The notes under the pieces: generated by a model | Databases searched by the model: none | What the model saw: only the letters and a program-made list of their open reading frames with translations | What the model was told of the DNA's origin: nothing | Assembly (NCBI RefSeq): GCF_001713355.1 | Contig: NZ_CP016448.1 | Coordinates: forward strand, 3,782,001 to 3,846,000 | Source of the DNA: Methyloversatilis sp. RAC08 | GTDB taxonomy: Bacteria; Pseudomonadota; Gammaproteobacteria; Burkholderiales; Rhodocyclaceae | Reading direction: 5' to 3' | Length of the DNA stretch: 64,000 bases | In this document: positions 1 to 8,957 of the stretch, in pieces | Numbering within the stretch: position 1 is the stretch's first letter | Layout of the letters: each line of letters begins with the position of its first letter | Made by a program: the position numbers and the translations under genes

Positions 1-133
1 TGAGGCCGGTGTGGCAGCGATTCCGGTGTCGGCCTTCCACCACGACGGCCACGACGCACGGCTGATCCGCTTCTGCTTTGCCAAGACTGAAGCCGTCATT
101 GCGCAGGCGATAGAACGTCTGCGTGCCTACTGA
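1..133 (+). CDS. PLP-dependent aminotransferase, C-terminal fragment
   Basis: Only the last 43 codons are present (reading from base 2); the gene begins outside the window. The visible tail contains AAIPVSAFHHDG, then LIRFCFAKTEAVIAQAIERL, and ends at TGA. The pattern of a 'RFCFAK' strand followed by an amphipathic helix is typical of the small domain of class I/II aminotransferases of the methionine/aromatic (YbdL-like) group. That assignment comes from memory of the family and cannot be checked for the catalytic lysine, which lies upstream. The S4-domain gene starts 9 bp after the stop, so the two are probably co-transcribed. Confidence 0.7.
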   Translation, partial: EAGVAAIPVSAFHHDGHDARLIRFCFAKTEAVIAQAIERLRAY

Positions 134-142
134 AGGATTTAC

Positions 143-355
143 ATGCAAACCGTTGATTTCACGCTGACCGGCGACTACGTCGCACTGTGCGACCTGCTCA
201 AGCTTGCCGGCCTGGCCAGCAGTGGTGGCGAAGGGAAGGTGCGGGTGGCTCAGGGCGATGTGCAGGTCGACGGGAAGACCGAAACCCGCAAGACCGCCAA
301 GATCCGCAGCGGCCAGAAGGTCGTGTGTGACGGTGTGTGCATTGCCGTCCGTTGA
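143..355 (+). CDS. S4-domain RNA-binding protein (YbcJ-like)
   Basis: A 70-residue protein that is almost entirely one S4 RNA-binding fold: CDLLKLAGLASSGGEGK at residues 17-33, then VAQGDVQVDGKTETRKTAKI with the helix-turn 'G-x-V-x-V-N/D-G' signature, then IRSGQKV. The length matches E. coli YbcJ (about 70 aa), a stand-alone S4 protein thought to bind RNA. It follows the aminotransferase by 9 bp on the same strand and probably shares its transcript. No catalytic domain is attached, so it is not a full pseudouridine synthase or RluB/RsuA relative. Confidence 0.85.
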   Translation: MQTVDFTLTGDYVALCDLLKLAGLASSGGEGKVRVAQGDVQVDGKTETRKTAKIRSGQKVVCDGVCIAVR

Positions 356-583
356 GGAGCGGCGGGTTGCACCTGGATTGTGTCGACGCTTTTTACATTC
401 GCACCAGACCGGGGGACGTTGGCCCGGGAGGCGAAAAGGGAGTGCCCGGGAAATCGCTGATTTGACGTGATTTTGTTATTTTTTTCCGCTATTGGCTCGA
501 TCTCTGCTTGCATCCGTTCAGACAGATTTTCCTGCCTTCTGAATTGCCGCGGCTGTACTGCGGATCGCGATGTGAGGTACTCG

Positions 584-1114
584 ATGAAACTTTCCACCCT
601 GTTCGGCCTGACGTCGCTCGGCGTCGCGCTGTCCTTTCCTGCGTATGCCGGCCTCAACGGAGATATCGTCACCACTGCGCTGCACGCCGAAACGGCTGAT
701 TACGGTCAGTTTTCCGCCGTCGTCGGCGCTGGCGTGGAAGGCAGTCTGGTCAGGGGCGTGTTGCCGTTCGACTATACCGATGCAGGTTTTTTGCTGAGTT
801 CGCCGGGCAACTTCTGTGGCATCCACAGTTGCGGCGCCGTGCGGGAACAGATGACCCTTAAACTGTCCGGTCTCGATTTCGGTCCGTCCGTCGTACTGAC
901 CGATGTTGTGCTCACCACGACATTGAGCAACGTCACGGTGACGGTCGGTCCTACCTTCGCGGAGTTCGCCTGGATCGATCAGCCGGTCAGTCAAGGCACC
1001 TTTCTGAGTGCGGCATTCGTGACAGGAGTGCCCGAGCCGGACGCCCTTTCGCTGATGCTCGCCGGCCTGGGCCTGATCGGGATTGCCGCAGCACGACGTT
1101 CTCTGCGCGCCTGA
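584..1114 (+). CDS. PEP-CTERM sorting-signal protein, function unknown
   Basis: A secreted 176-aa protein. The chosen ATG at 584 gives a clean signal peptide (MKLSTLFGLTSLGVALSFPAYA, cut after AYA) with a GAGG-like ribosome site just upstream; the reading frame stays open further upstream but without signal-peptide character. The C-terminus has the exosortase sorting signal: VPEP at about residue 149, a hydrophobic helix (LSLMLAGLGLIGIA) and a basic tail ARRSLRA. Exosortase-type processing and surface or exopolysaccharide association are known for this signal. The middle of the protein matches nothing I recognise; it has two cysteines close together (NFCGIHSCGA). About 230 bp upstream of it are AT-rich and non-coding. 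Confidence 0.8.
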   Translation: MKLSTLFGLTSLGVALSFPAYAGLNGDIVTTALHAETADYGQFSAVVGAGVEGSLVRGVLPFDYTDAGFLLSSPGNFCGIHSCGAVREQMTLKLSGLDFGPSVVLTDVVLTTTLSNVTVTVGPTFAEFAWIDQPVSQGTFLSAAFVTGVPEPDALSLMLAGLGLIGIAAARRSLRA

Positions 1115-1116
1115 AT

Positions 1117-4100
1117 TCAGCTGTCCGGCGGGGCTTTGAGGAAGCGGCCGTAGTGCAGCAACAGCGTCGGCAGGACCAGCAGATTCAGTATCGTCGAGGT
1201 CGTCAGGCCGCCGACGATGATGGCGGCCATCGGCCCTTCGATCTCCCGACCGGGTTCGCCCGAGCCCAGTACCAGCGGCATCAGGCCCAGACCGGTCACC
1301 AGCGCGGTCATCAGGATGGACGGCAGACGCTGGGACGCGCCGAGGATGGCGGTGTCCAGGTTCCACGGGTGCCCCTCCCGCTCCACCAGGTGCTGGAAGT
1401 GCGAAACCAGCATGATCGAGTTGCGCAGCGTGATGCCGAACAGCGTGACGAAGCCGACCACCGATCCGAGTGACAGCCAGCCGCCGCCGGCCAGTGCCGC
1501 CAGCACGCCGCCGATCAGCGCGAACGGCAGGTTCACGAAGGTGATCACCAGATTGCGCGAACTCGAAAACGCCAGCATCAGCAGGATGGCAATGGCTGCA
1601 GCGGCCAGCGCCGAATGCGTCACCAGTTCGCGTCGCGCCTGTGCCTGCGCCTCGGCAGCACCGGTCACCGTGTAGTAACTTCCGGCGTTGAGTTTCACGT
1701 CTTCGCGCAGAGTGCGTTGCACGGCCTCGCTGAACGCGCCCAGATCGTGGCCGCTGGCCAGATTTGCGGTGATGGTCTGCACCCGCTTGCCACCCGAGTG
1801 CAGGATCTTGTAGCGACCGTTCTCGACGCTGATGTCGGCCACGTCGCGCAGTTCGACCAGCCGGCCATCCGGCGTGCGCAGCGGCAGACGGCCAATCTCG
1901 TTCGGCGAGCGCCGGTGGTCCGGATCCAGCGTCACGACCAGCGGTGTCGCCAGCGTGCCGCGATACACCTCGCTCACCTTGCGCCCGGCAAAGGCGGCGC
2001 TGGTCGCCGACAGCACATCTTCCGGCGACAGGCGCCAGACCGCGAGCTTGTCGAGGCGCGGTCGCACGATGATTTCCGGCGTGCCGGGCGGCGCGAGTAC
2101 CTGAACGTCGGTTGCGCCCCTGACCTTCGCCAGCGCCTGCGCAACGGCGGTGGCGTCGGCGTCCAGCCGGTCGAGATTGGTGCCGAACACCTGCACCACC
2201 AGGGTCGCAGGAAAACCCGATTCGGTCTCGCCGATGCGTTCGGTCAGGAAGGTGTTGACCGAGAACGCAAGGCCGGGGAATCCGACCGATTCCGCCGCTT
2301 CTTCGTCCGAGCGATCTTCGTCGCCGTCGTCGCCGGTCACCGTGCGCCGGATGTCGGCGAGGATGCGTTCCTGGGTCGCGCCGTCGAGCGGACCGATTTC
2401 GATCTCGACCTCGCTGTAATGCGGGCCGAAGGGGTCGAACCCGTTCTGCGCCCGCCCGACCCACTGCGCCACCGACTTCACGCCGTCGATCTGCAGCACC
2501 TTTTCGGTCACCCGCTGGCCGACCCGCAGCACCTCGCCCGGCGCGGTGCCCGGAATGGTCGACAGATGAACGATGTAGTGACCTTCGCGCAGCGGCGGAA
2601 TGAATTCGCCACCGAACAGCGGCAATACGCCCAGCCCGCCGGCCAGAGCCAGCATGACGCCGGCGATCAGCCCGTGCGGCCGACGTTCGATGGCGCGCAG
2701 AGTCCGCTCGTAACGCGGTCGCAACCAGCGCACCAGCGGCGGGTCTTCGTCGGGCAGTTCGCGATTGCCCAGCATCAGGAAGCTCATCGCCGGCGTGACC
2801 GTCAGCGCCACGACCAGCGACGCGAGGATGGCCAGGATGTAGGCCAGGCCCAACGGCGCGAACAGCTTGCCGGCGACGCCGGACAGCGTGAGCAGCGGCA
2901 CGAACACGAGCGCCACGATGAAGGTGGCGTACACGACAGAACTGCGTACCTCCATCGATGCGTCGAGCACCACCTTCCACGCGGCCACCGGCGAGCCGAG
3001 GTGACGGTTTTCGCGCAGCCGGCGATAGATGTTTTCGCAGTCGATGATGGCGTCGTCCACCACTTCTCCGAGGGCGATTGCAAGCCCGCCCAGCACCATG
3101 ATGTTCAGGCTGGCGCCCGCCTCCAGCATGACCAGTACCGCCGCCAGCAGCGACAGCGGAATGGCGACGGCCGAAATGAAGGCTGTGCGCAGGTTGTACA
3201 GGAACACGAACAGCACGATCACCACCAGCGTGGCGCCGATCATCACGTCGGCCCGCACATTGCCGAGCGCCGTCTGGATGAAGTTGGCCGGCCGGAACAG
3301 CGCCGGATGCAGCGTGACCTGTTCGCGTTCGAACAGCGGCGCCAGCTCGATGAGCGACTTCTCGAGTTCCAGCGTGACGCCGAGTGTGTCGGCGCCGAGC
3401 TGACCCTGCACCATCATGAATACGCCGGGTGTGCCGTTGATCTGCGCAGCATTGATCGCCGGGCCCGGTGCTTCGCGCACGCGGCCGACGTCGCCCAGCG
3501 CGAGCGAGCGTCCGTCGGGCAGTGTGACGGTCAGCTGTTCCAGACTGCGTGGCGACGACGGCGTGGCGTCGATCGCAATCAGCAGGCGCTGATTGTCGTT
3601 CTCGATGAAACCTGCACCAGCGACCGAAGCCGCGCCGCGCGCCGCCAGCTCGACGTCGGCAAAAGTGACACCCAGCGTGCGCAGCCGCGCCGGGTCGAGC
3701 TGGATCTGCCACTGCTTCACTTCGCCGCCGAACACATTCACGTCCGCCACACCCGGCACAGCAAGCAGGTGCGGCCGCACCACCGAATCGACCAGATAAC
3801 GCATGTCCATCTGCGAGCGCTCTGCCGACGTGATGCCGATGCCAAGCAGGGTGCTGGCCGATGAAGTCAGCGGCGTGATGACGGGTGTGACGCCAGCCGG
3901 CAGCAGCGACCCCAGCGTGCCGAGCCGCTCCGACACCAGTTGCCGGTTGCGGAACAGATCGGACTTTTCGTCAAAGATGACCGTGACCACCGACAGGCCG
4001 GGAATCGACTGCGAGCGCAATTCCTTGATCCCGCGCGTGCCTGAAACGGCCGATTCGATCGGCGTCGTGACCCGTGTTTCGACCAGGTCGGCCGGCAGGC

Positions 4101-4263
4101 CGGGGGCTTCGGTCTGGATCACCACCTGCGCCGGTGCGAATTCGGGAAACACGTCGAGCCGGGCGTCGAACATGCGGCTGACGGCGTACAGCACGAGCAC
4201 CAGCGACAGCGCCAGCACGATGCCTGGCCGGCGCACCGAAAAGCGGACGATGGCTTCGATCAT
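1117..4263 (-). CDS. CusA/CzcA-type RND efflux pump, inner-membrane permease
   Basis: A 1048-aa proton-driven resistance-nodulation-division transporter. It begins with the usual first helix after MIEAIVRFSVRRPG and carries two large periplasmic loops plus 12 predicted membrane helices. The transmembrane-4 motif VVDDAIIDCEN near residue 404 has the paired acidic residues and Glu-Asn seen in heavy-metal-type (HME) RND pumps, and the length fits CzcA/CusA (about 1040 aa). It is the last gene of a minus-strand operon TolC-adaptor-pump, the same order as czcCBA. Substrate is not readable: metal ions are the family default, but HME-like pumps of unknown substrate are common. A repeat cluster of about 300 bp separates it from the adaptor gene. 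Confidence 0.9.
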   Translation of the reverse strand: MIEAIVRFSVRRPGIVLALSLVLVLYAVSRMFDARLDVFPEFAPAQVVIQTEAPGLPADLVETRVTTPIESAVSGTRGIKELRSQSIPGLSVVTVIFDEKSDLFRNRQLVSERLGTLGSLLPAGVTPVITPLTSSASTLLGIGITSAERSQMDMRYLVDSVVRPHLLAVPGVADVNVFGGEVKQWQIQLDPARLRTLGVTFADVELAARGAASVAGAGFIENDNQRLLIAIDATPSSPRSLEQLTVTLPDGRSLALGDVGRVREAPGPAINAAQINGTPGVFMMVQGQLGADTLGVTLELEKSLIELAPLFEREQVTLHPALFRPANFIQTALGNVRADVMIGATLVVIVLFVFLYNLRTAFISAVAIPLSLLAAVLVMLEAGASLNIMVLGGLAIALGEVVDDAIIDCENIYRRLRENRHLGSPVAAWKVVLDASMEVRSSVVYATFIVALVFVPLLTLSGVAGKLFAPLGLAYILAILASLVVALTVTPAMSFLMLGNRELPDEDPPLVRWLRPRYERTLRAIERRPHGLIAGVMLALAGGLGVLPLFGGEFIPPLREGHYIVHLSTIPGTAPGEVLRVGQRVTEKVLQIDGVKSVAQWVGRAQNGFDPFGPHYSEVEIEIGPLDGATQERILADIRRTVTGDDGDEDRSDEEAAESVGFPGLAFSVNTFLTERIGETESGFPATLVVQVFGTNLDRLDADATAVAQALAKVRGATDVQVLAPPGTPEIIVRPRLDKLAVWRLSPEDVLSATSAAFAGRKVSEVYRGTLATPLVVTLDPDHRRSPNEIGRLPLRTPDGRLVELRDVADISVENGRYKILHSGGKRVQTITANLASGHDLGAFSEAVQRTLREDVKLNAGSYYTVTGAAEAQAQARRELVTHSALAAAAIAILLMLAFSSSRNLVITFVNLPFALIGGVLAALAGGGWLSLGSVVGFVTLFGITLRNSIMLVSHFQHLVEREGHPWNLDTAILGASQRLPSILMTALVTGLGLMPLVLGSGEPGREIEGPMAAIIVGGLTTSTILNLLVLPTLLLHYGRFLKAPPDS

Positions 4264-4323
4264 CGGGTGCGGCCCATGTGACAGGCTGCCTGCGTGGGGT
4301 GGCGCGCGGTGGCGGAGGGGCGA

Positions 4324-4540
4324 TGTTGGGCATCGCTGCGCTCACCCCAACCTACGGGGTGGCACTCACCCGAAGGTGCCGGGCTGCGGTCGCCCCGGCC
4401 TGCGGCGTGGTGTTGGGCATCGCTGCGCTCACCCCAACCTACGGGAAGGCGGTGACACGAAGATGCGTGAAGCAGACGGGCTGCGGACGTGCAGTGTCGA
4501 GCTGCTTTCGTAGGTTGGGGTGAGCCAGCGAACCCCAACA
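4324..4540. repeat. Cluster of three copies of a 31-34 bp dispersed repeat
   Basis: The non-coding gap between the RND pump and its adaptor holds two direct copies of a unit reading GTTGGGCATCGCTGCGCTC followed by ACCCCAACCTACGG (about 4325-4358 and 4412-4444), and one inverted, slightly diverged copy at 4509-4539 (CGTAGGTTGGGGTGAG...). Each copy is internally an imperfect inverted repeat (GTTGGG...CCCAAC), so transcripts could form hairpins. The same unit recurs as an inverted pair between narK and nirD at 37961-38064. It behaves like a REP/BIME-type intergenic repeat family. No transposase is nearby. Confidence 0.85.
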
Positions 4541-4572
4541 TCCGGCCGCGGCCCCGCAGCGAAAGCGCGCAA

Positions 4573-5619
4573 TCAGTCATCGTTTTCGTCCGCCAGCGTG
4601 TGCTTGAGCTCTTCGGACAGCAGCAGCTGCGCGCCGCGCGTCACCACGCGGGCATCATCTTCCAGCTTCGGTGCGAGCCAGCCGTCCGGCCGCTGAGACT
4701 CGGCGGGCAGCGCCTGACGGGTGAATTCCTCCGGTTCGTCATCGTCGCGCACATAGACCCAGGGCAGGCCGGCGTACCAGACGACGGCGCTGTTGGGCAC
4801 CAGCGACAGCATGGTTTCGCCGGTGACGCCGCGCGCCGCCAGCCGGGTGCCGGTCGGCAATACGCGCTCGGACTTGTACAGCCAGGTCTCGCCGGCCGCC
4901 TGGGCGAGGCTGCGCGGAGCAGGGCCGATGCGGCGTGCCTCGATAGCATCGTTGCCGTCAGGCAGGCGCAGCAGCATGAGCGGTGGTGCTTCGCCGGAGC
5001 CGCGCAGCGCCACGGCGACCAGCGAATTGCGCCGGTCGGCCAGCCGCTCCAGCTCATCCGGCGCTTCACCCGACGCCGATCCGGCCAGCGGGCCCCAGCC
5101 CTGAACCAGCCGCGCATGCACGCCGTCGGCACGGGCGCGCGCAGCGGCGAGCGCGGCGCGGTCCTGTTCGACCTGGCTGCGTGCCGACTGCAGCGTCCGC
5201 TCCGATACATTTCTGTCGTCGTTGAACAGCGCCTGAACGCGATCACGTTCGGTCTCGGCGCGGGCAAGCTGGGCGGCCAGCCGCGCGATGTCGGCGCGCG
5301 CTTCGTGCAAAAGGCCACGCAGTGCGAACAGCGGCTCCAGGTCGAGCACTGCGGCTTGCGCCTCGTGTTCGGTACCGGCCCGCACGGCGAGTGGTTGCCC
5401 AAGTTCGATGCCGCTGGCCGTCTGCGCGGCGGCGGTCAGGCGCACGCTGGTCAGGCCGTCCGTATTGCGCTCGACCAGTGAAGGTACCTCGATATCGTCG
5501 TCGGGCTGGTCGCCGTACAGCTTCCACTCGTCGCGGGCGTAATAGACCACAGCCCAGACCAGTGCTATCAGCAGCAGGCCCATCGCGAACAGCAGTTGCT
5601 GGGGAGTGATGCGGTTCAT
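4573..5619 (-). CDS. RND efflux periplasmic adaptor (membrane fusion protein)
   Basis: A 348-aa protein with one N-terminal membrane anchor (LLFAMGLLLIALVWAVVYY, residues 9-27) followed by a periplasmic region. Residues about 110-170 are Ala/Arg/Glu-rich heptads (ARADIARLAAQLARAETERD, then QDRAALAAARARAD), which is the helical hairpin that docks to TolC. A beta-rich C-terminal part follows, and a charged tail. It overlaps the upstream TolC-family gene by 4 bp, so the two are translationally coupled. It lacks a metal-binding Met/His-rich tail that would point to copper or silver. Family identity rests on architecture and context more than on strong motifs. Confidence 0.8.
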   Translation of the reverse strand: MNRITPQQLLFAMGLLLIALVWAVVYYARDEWKLYGDQPDDDIEVPSLVERNTDGLTSVRLTAAAQTASGIELGQPLAVRAGTEHEAQAAVLDLEPLFALRGLLHEARADIARLAAQLARAETERDRVQALFNDDRNVSERTLQSARSQVEQDRAALAAARARADGVHARLVQGWGPLAGSASGEAPDELERLADRRNSLVAVALRGSGEAPPLMLLRLPDGNDAIEARRIGPAPRSLAQAAGETWLYKSERVLPTGTRLAARGVTGETMLSLVPNSAVVWYAGLPWVYVRDDDEPEEFTRQALPAESQRPDGWLAPKLEDDARVVTRGAQLLLSEELKHTLADENDD

Positions 5620-7007
5620 GGTGCGGTCTCCGTGGGGCCGGTCAGTGCAGACAGCGGGCGCTGCACCGCGTCTTCGAGTGCCAGACGCGACACGAGGGTA
5701 CGCTGACGTGCGTACAGCAGGCGGATGTCCGCTTCGAGCACGCGCACGCGGGCCAGCAGGCGATCCAACCGGTCAGCGTCGCCGCGTGCGTAGCGTTGTT
5801 CGGTGCGCGTCATCTGCAGACGGGCTTCGTCGTGCTCGGCTTCGGCGCCGTCGATGTCCAGTTCGGCCGCCTTGACACGGGTGCGCGCATGATCGAGTGC
5901 GACCAGCGCCTGCGACTGCAGCGCCAGGAAATCCTGCGCCGCCATGTCGCGCCGCGCGACGGCTTCGGCGATCGGTCCGGCCTGACGTTGCGCCGCGAAC
6001 AGCGGCAATGCAGCGCCCAGACTCCATACCGTGGCGCCCTGGTCCCACAGCAGACCGGGCTTGATGCGAATTTCCGGGTACTGCGCGCGCAGTTCAACCG
6101 TCAGCGCCGCTTCGGCTGCGGCATGCTGCGCCAGCGCACGGCGCAGGTCGATGCGATCGAGCGTGGCGTTCGCTCGCAACGCCTCCATCGCCGGCACCGC
6201 AACCGGCTCGTCGAAGGCGGTGAAATCGATGCGCAGTGCGTCCAGGGCCGACAGCGGCAGGGCGAGTGCCTGGGCCAGATCGCCGCGCGCGCGGATCTGC
6301 CGCTGTTCGGCCAGCACGTAGCGTGACTCGGCCTGTGCCGCGGCGGTGCGGGTCTGTGTCAGTTCCAGTGCATCGGCTGCACCGAGGTCATAGCGCTTCT
6401 GCATCACCGCCTGGGCCTCCAGCGTGGTGACGACCAGTCGGTCGAGCAGCGCCAGCTCGGCATTGGCCGACCACAACTCGATGAGCGCGCGCTGGGCGCC
6501 ACTGCGGACGGCCCACGCGGCATCGGCTTCGTCGAGCAGCGCCGCGTCGGCCAGCAGGCGGGCGCGCTCGATGCGGGCTTCACGCACCGATTCGCCGGTC
6601 AGCGCAAGGTCCAGTGCAAGGCCGACACTCCACGCCGACTGTCCGGCGTCGCGTTCGTTGGTGCGTTCGATCTCCGGCGCCAGAACGGTGCGCGGCGTGA
6701 GCCCGGCGGTCTGCAGTTGGGCGCGTGCGAGCGCCGCGCGCGCGCGCGCCTGCGCAGCAGCCGGGTGCTGCAGAAGCGCGGCCAGCACAAGTTGTTCGGG
6801 CGTCCAGCGTTCGGGCGGCCAGGTCGACGCGTTCATGCTGCGCTGCGCAAGAAACTCGCGCGTCGCGTCGTCGGTCAGCGAGCGGCCAAGGAAGGCGGTC
6901 TGGTGTGCCTGCGGATCCAGCGGTGCGGGCGGCACCTGTTGCATCGCACATGCGCTGAGGACGATACAGGGCAGCAGCAAGAAGAACGGAGGGGTGAGGC
7001 ACTGCAT
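5616..7007 (-). CDS. TolC-family outer-membrane efflux protein
   Basis: A 463-aa precursor with a lipoprotein-type signal peptide: MQCLTPPFFLLLPCIVLSACA gives a lipobox LSAC with Cys at residue 20, so it is probably lipid-anchored in the outer membrane like CzcC/OprM. The body is dominated by long Ala/Leu/Arg/Gln heptads repeated twice, as in the alpha-barrel halves of TolC (for example LAALLQHPAAAQARARAALA and its later counterpart). It is the first gene of the operon; the divergent metallohydrolase gene at 7044 begins only 36 bp away, so both promoters must lie in or around that short gap. Confidence 0.85.
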   Translation of the reverse strand: MQCLTPPFFLLLPCIVLSACAMQQVPPAPLDPQAHQTAFLGRSLTDDATREFLAQRSMNASTWPPERWTPEQLVLAALLQHPAAAQARARAALARAQLQTAGLTPRTVLAPEIERTNERDAGQSAWSVGLALDLALTGESVREARIERARLLADAALLDEADAAWAVRSGAQRALIELWSANAELALLDRLVVTTLEAQAVMQKRYDLGAADALELTQTRTAAAQAESRYVLAEQRQIRARGDLAQALALPLSALDALRIDFTAFDEPVAVPAMEALRANATLDRIDLRRALAQHAAAEAALTVELRAQYPEIRIKPGLLWDQGATVWSLGAALPLFAAQRQAGPIAEAVARRDMAAQDFLALQSQALVALDHARTRVKAAELDIDGAEAEHDEARLQMTRTEQRYARGDADRLDRLLARVRVLEADIRLLYARQRTLVSRLALEDAVQRPLSALTGPTETAP

Positions 7008-7043
7008 CCTGATTTGTTATTCTGGGCAGCTGATCAACACCGA

Positions 7044-8015
7044 ATGCTAACGATGCACGCTGTTGTGCGCAAACACAGCCTTGGCTGGCTGGCCCCCTGC
7101 ATCCACAGATTGATCGCCGTGATGCTGACGACGACAGCGATTGGTGCACAGGCGCTGGAGGCGCTTGCGGTGCGGCAGGCGGCGCCCGGTGTTTTCCTGT
7201 TCCAGGGCGAGATTGCCGAACAGGACGCACGCAATCTGGGTGCGATATCCAATCTCGGCTTCATTGTCGGCAGCCGCTGTGTGGCGGTCATCGACACCGG
7301 CGGTTCGCCAGCGGTCGGTGCGGCCCTGCGCGCCAGCATCCGCAGCAAGACCGACCTGCCGGTGTGTTACGTGATCAACACCCACGTGCATCCGGACCAC
7401 ATCCTGGGCAATCAGGCCTTCATCGACGACAAACCGGTGTTCGTCGGCCATGCCCGGCTGCCGGCTGCGCTGGCGGCGCGCAGCACTCACTATCTGGCGG
7501 CGGCCGAACGCCAGATGGGAGAAGCCGGCAAGGGGTTGCAACTGGTGCCGCCCTCACGCACCGTAGCCCTCGAGGACGAACTCGATCTGGGCGGGCGGAC
7601 GCTGAAGCTGCGTGCCTGGCCAACGGCGCATACCGACAACGATCTCACCGTGCTCGACGAGGCAACCGGCACGCTGTTTGCCGGCGATCTGCTTTTCGTC
7701 GGCCATCTGCCGGTGGTGGATGGCAAGATTCTGGGCTGGATAAAGGTCGGCGCGACGCTGTCGGCGATGGACGTGCAGCGCGTTGTGCCGGGTCATGGCG
7801 ACGCCGGCAACGCGTGGCGCGAAGCTTTTGCGAAGCAGGGGAACTACCTGCAGGGGCTGGTCGATCAAACCCGCAGGGCGCTGAAAGCCGGAAAGACGCT
7901 GTCGCAGGCAGTGGGCGAAGTCGAACCGGGGGACGCGACCGACTGGGCTCTCGTCGATCTGTTCCACCGGCGCAACGTGACGTCGGCGTTTGCCGAACTC
8001 GAGTGGGAAGAATGA
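7044..8015 (+). CDS. SoxH-like zinc metallohydrolase of the quinoprotein relay type
   Basis: A 323-aa exported metallo-beta-lactamase-fold protein. After a hydrophobic N-terminus (RLIAVMLTTTAIGAQA) the body carries the full zinc signature NTHVHPDHILGN (H-x-H-x-D-H), a second ligand region AHTDND, then TLFAGDLLFVGHLP and VVPGHG. The protein resembles SoxH and the 'quinoprotein relay system zinc metallohydrolase' families described by TIGRFAM near PQQ dehydrogenases. ATG at 7053 is an equally possible start; neither has a strong ribosome site. A fused SoxYZ-like carrier follows at 68 bp, and a second MBL-fold paralogue lies at 9336, so these probably act together. The substrate is unknown. Confidence 0.8.
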   Translation: MLTMHAVVRKHSLGWLAPCIHRLIAVMLTTTAIGAQALEALAVRQAAPGVFLFQGEIAEQDARNLGAISNLGFIVGSRCVAVIDTGGSPAVGAALRASIRSKTDLPVCYVINTHVHPDHILGNQAFIDDKPVFVGHARLPAALAARSTHYLAAAERQMGEAGKGLQLVPPSRTVALEDELDLGGRTLKLRAWPTAHTDNDLTVLDEATGTLFAGDLLFVGHLPVVDGKILGWIKVGATLSAMDVQRVVPGHGDAGNAWREAFAKQGNYLQGLVDQTRRALKAGKTLSQAVGEVEPGDATDWALVDLFHRRNVTSAFAELEWEE

Positions 8016-8082
8016 TGGATGGCGCATGTCAGCAATACCGTCAGCAGGCGGTCTGCTGCAGAATGACCACGAGGAGAAGACA

Positions 8083-8907
8083 ATGAAACTGAACAATCAA
8101 TGGACAGCGGCAATGGCGGCTTGCCTGATTCTGCTTGCGCCGGTTGCGCAGGCGGCCGAAGACGGTTCGGATACGCCGATCTGGGGCAAGGTGCGCACGC
8201 TGCTGGTCGGCGACCGCCCGGTGATCGAGGACACGACTGGCGCCGTACTGGAGATCGATGCGCCGGTGCGTGCCGAAGACGCGGCGGTAGTGCCGGTCTC
8301 CGTGCGCACGAAGCAGTTGCCGGGTGGCGTTTACGTCAGCAAGGTGCATCTGGTGATAGACGAAAACCCGTCACCGATCGGTGGCACGTTCACATTTACA
8401 CCGCTGGCCGGGCGGGCCGACATCGAAACGCGGGTGCGCATCGAAGCCTACAGCTGGGTTCGCGCCATTGCGGAAACGAGTGACGGGAAGGTCTATGCCG
8501 CGCGTCGTTTCGTGAAGGCCTCGGGCGGCTGTTCTGCCCCCGCAGGCAAGGACATGGAAGAGGCGCTGGCACGGCTGGGCAAGATGAAGTTCAAGGTGGA
8601 AGAGTCCGCCGTCGGCCAGCCCAGTGTTGCGCAGCTGATGATCAGCCACCCGAACAGCTCCGGGCTGGCCATGGATCAGATGACCCGGCTGTTCGTACCG
8701 CCGCATTTCGTGCGCCGCGTCGAGGTCACCTTCGGCGGCGAACCGGTCATGACCGCAGACGTCGATTTCTCGATCAGCGAAAATCCGAACTTCCGGTTTT
8801 ACGTGCTGCCGGCGAAGGCGGGCGAACTCAAGGCGGTGGTCGTCGATTCCAAGGACCTGCGTTTCGAAAGTTCGGTGGCGATCAAGCCGGGGTTGCGCGG
8901 GTCGTGA
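8083..8907 (+). CDS. Fused SoxY-SoxZ-like carrier protein (quinoprotein-associated)
   Basis: A 274-aa secreted protein: signal peptide to about residue 25 (ILLAPVAQAA), a SoxY-like domain, a short linker, and a SoxZ-like immunoglobulin-type domain from about residue 175. The junction holds SGGCSAP with Cys150, at the place where the swinging-arm cysteine ends SoxY (GGCGG). In sulfur oxidation that cysteine carries the covalent sulfur intermediate; here the carried group is unknown. Good ribosome site GAGGAGAAG 6 bp before the ATG. It matches the TIGRFAM concept of a SoxYZ-like carrier linked to quinoprotein dehydrogenases. No soxA/X/B/C or PQQ dehydrogenase is in the window. Confidence 0.85.
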   Translation: MKLNNQWTAAMAACLILLAPVAQAAEDGSDTPIWGKVRTLLVGDRPVIEDTTGAVLEIDAPVRAEDAAVVPVSVRTKQLPGGVYVSKVHLVIDENPSPIGGTFTFTPLAGRADIETRVRIEAYSWVRAIAETSDGKVYAARRFVKASGGCSAPAGKDMEEALARLGKMKFKVEESAVGQPSVAQLMISHPNSSGLAMDQMTRLFVPPHFVRRVEVTFGGEPVMTADVDFSISENPNFRFYVLPAKAGELKAVVVDSKDLRFESSVAIKPGLRGS

Positions 8908-8957
8908 ACAGTGCGGCGCGTGCCGCACTGCCGCACTGCTGCGTTGCACGCGTTTGA

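Noticed and set aside
518-3712. A 1064-codon open frame antisense to the RND pump gene region, and a 749-codon one at 1615-3864
   Set aside because: Arg/Ala/Gly-rich, low-complexity translations with no family motifs; high GC content opens long antisense frames opposite real genes.
4264-4572. CRISPR array suggested by repeated units
   Set aside because: Only two direct copies, the third is inverted, spacing is irregular and there are no cas genes.
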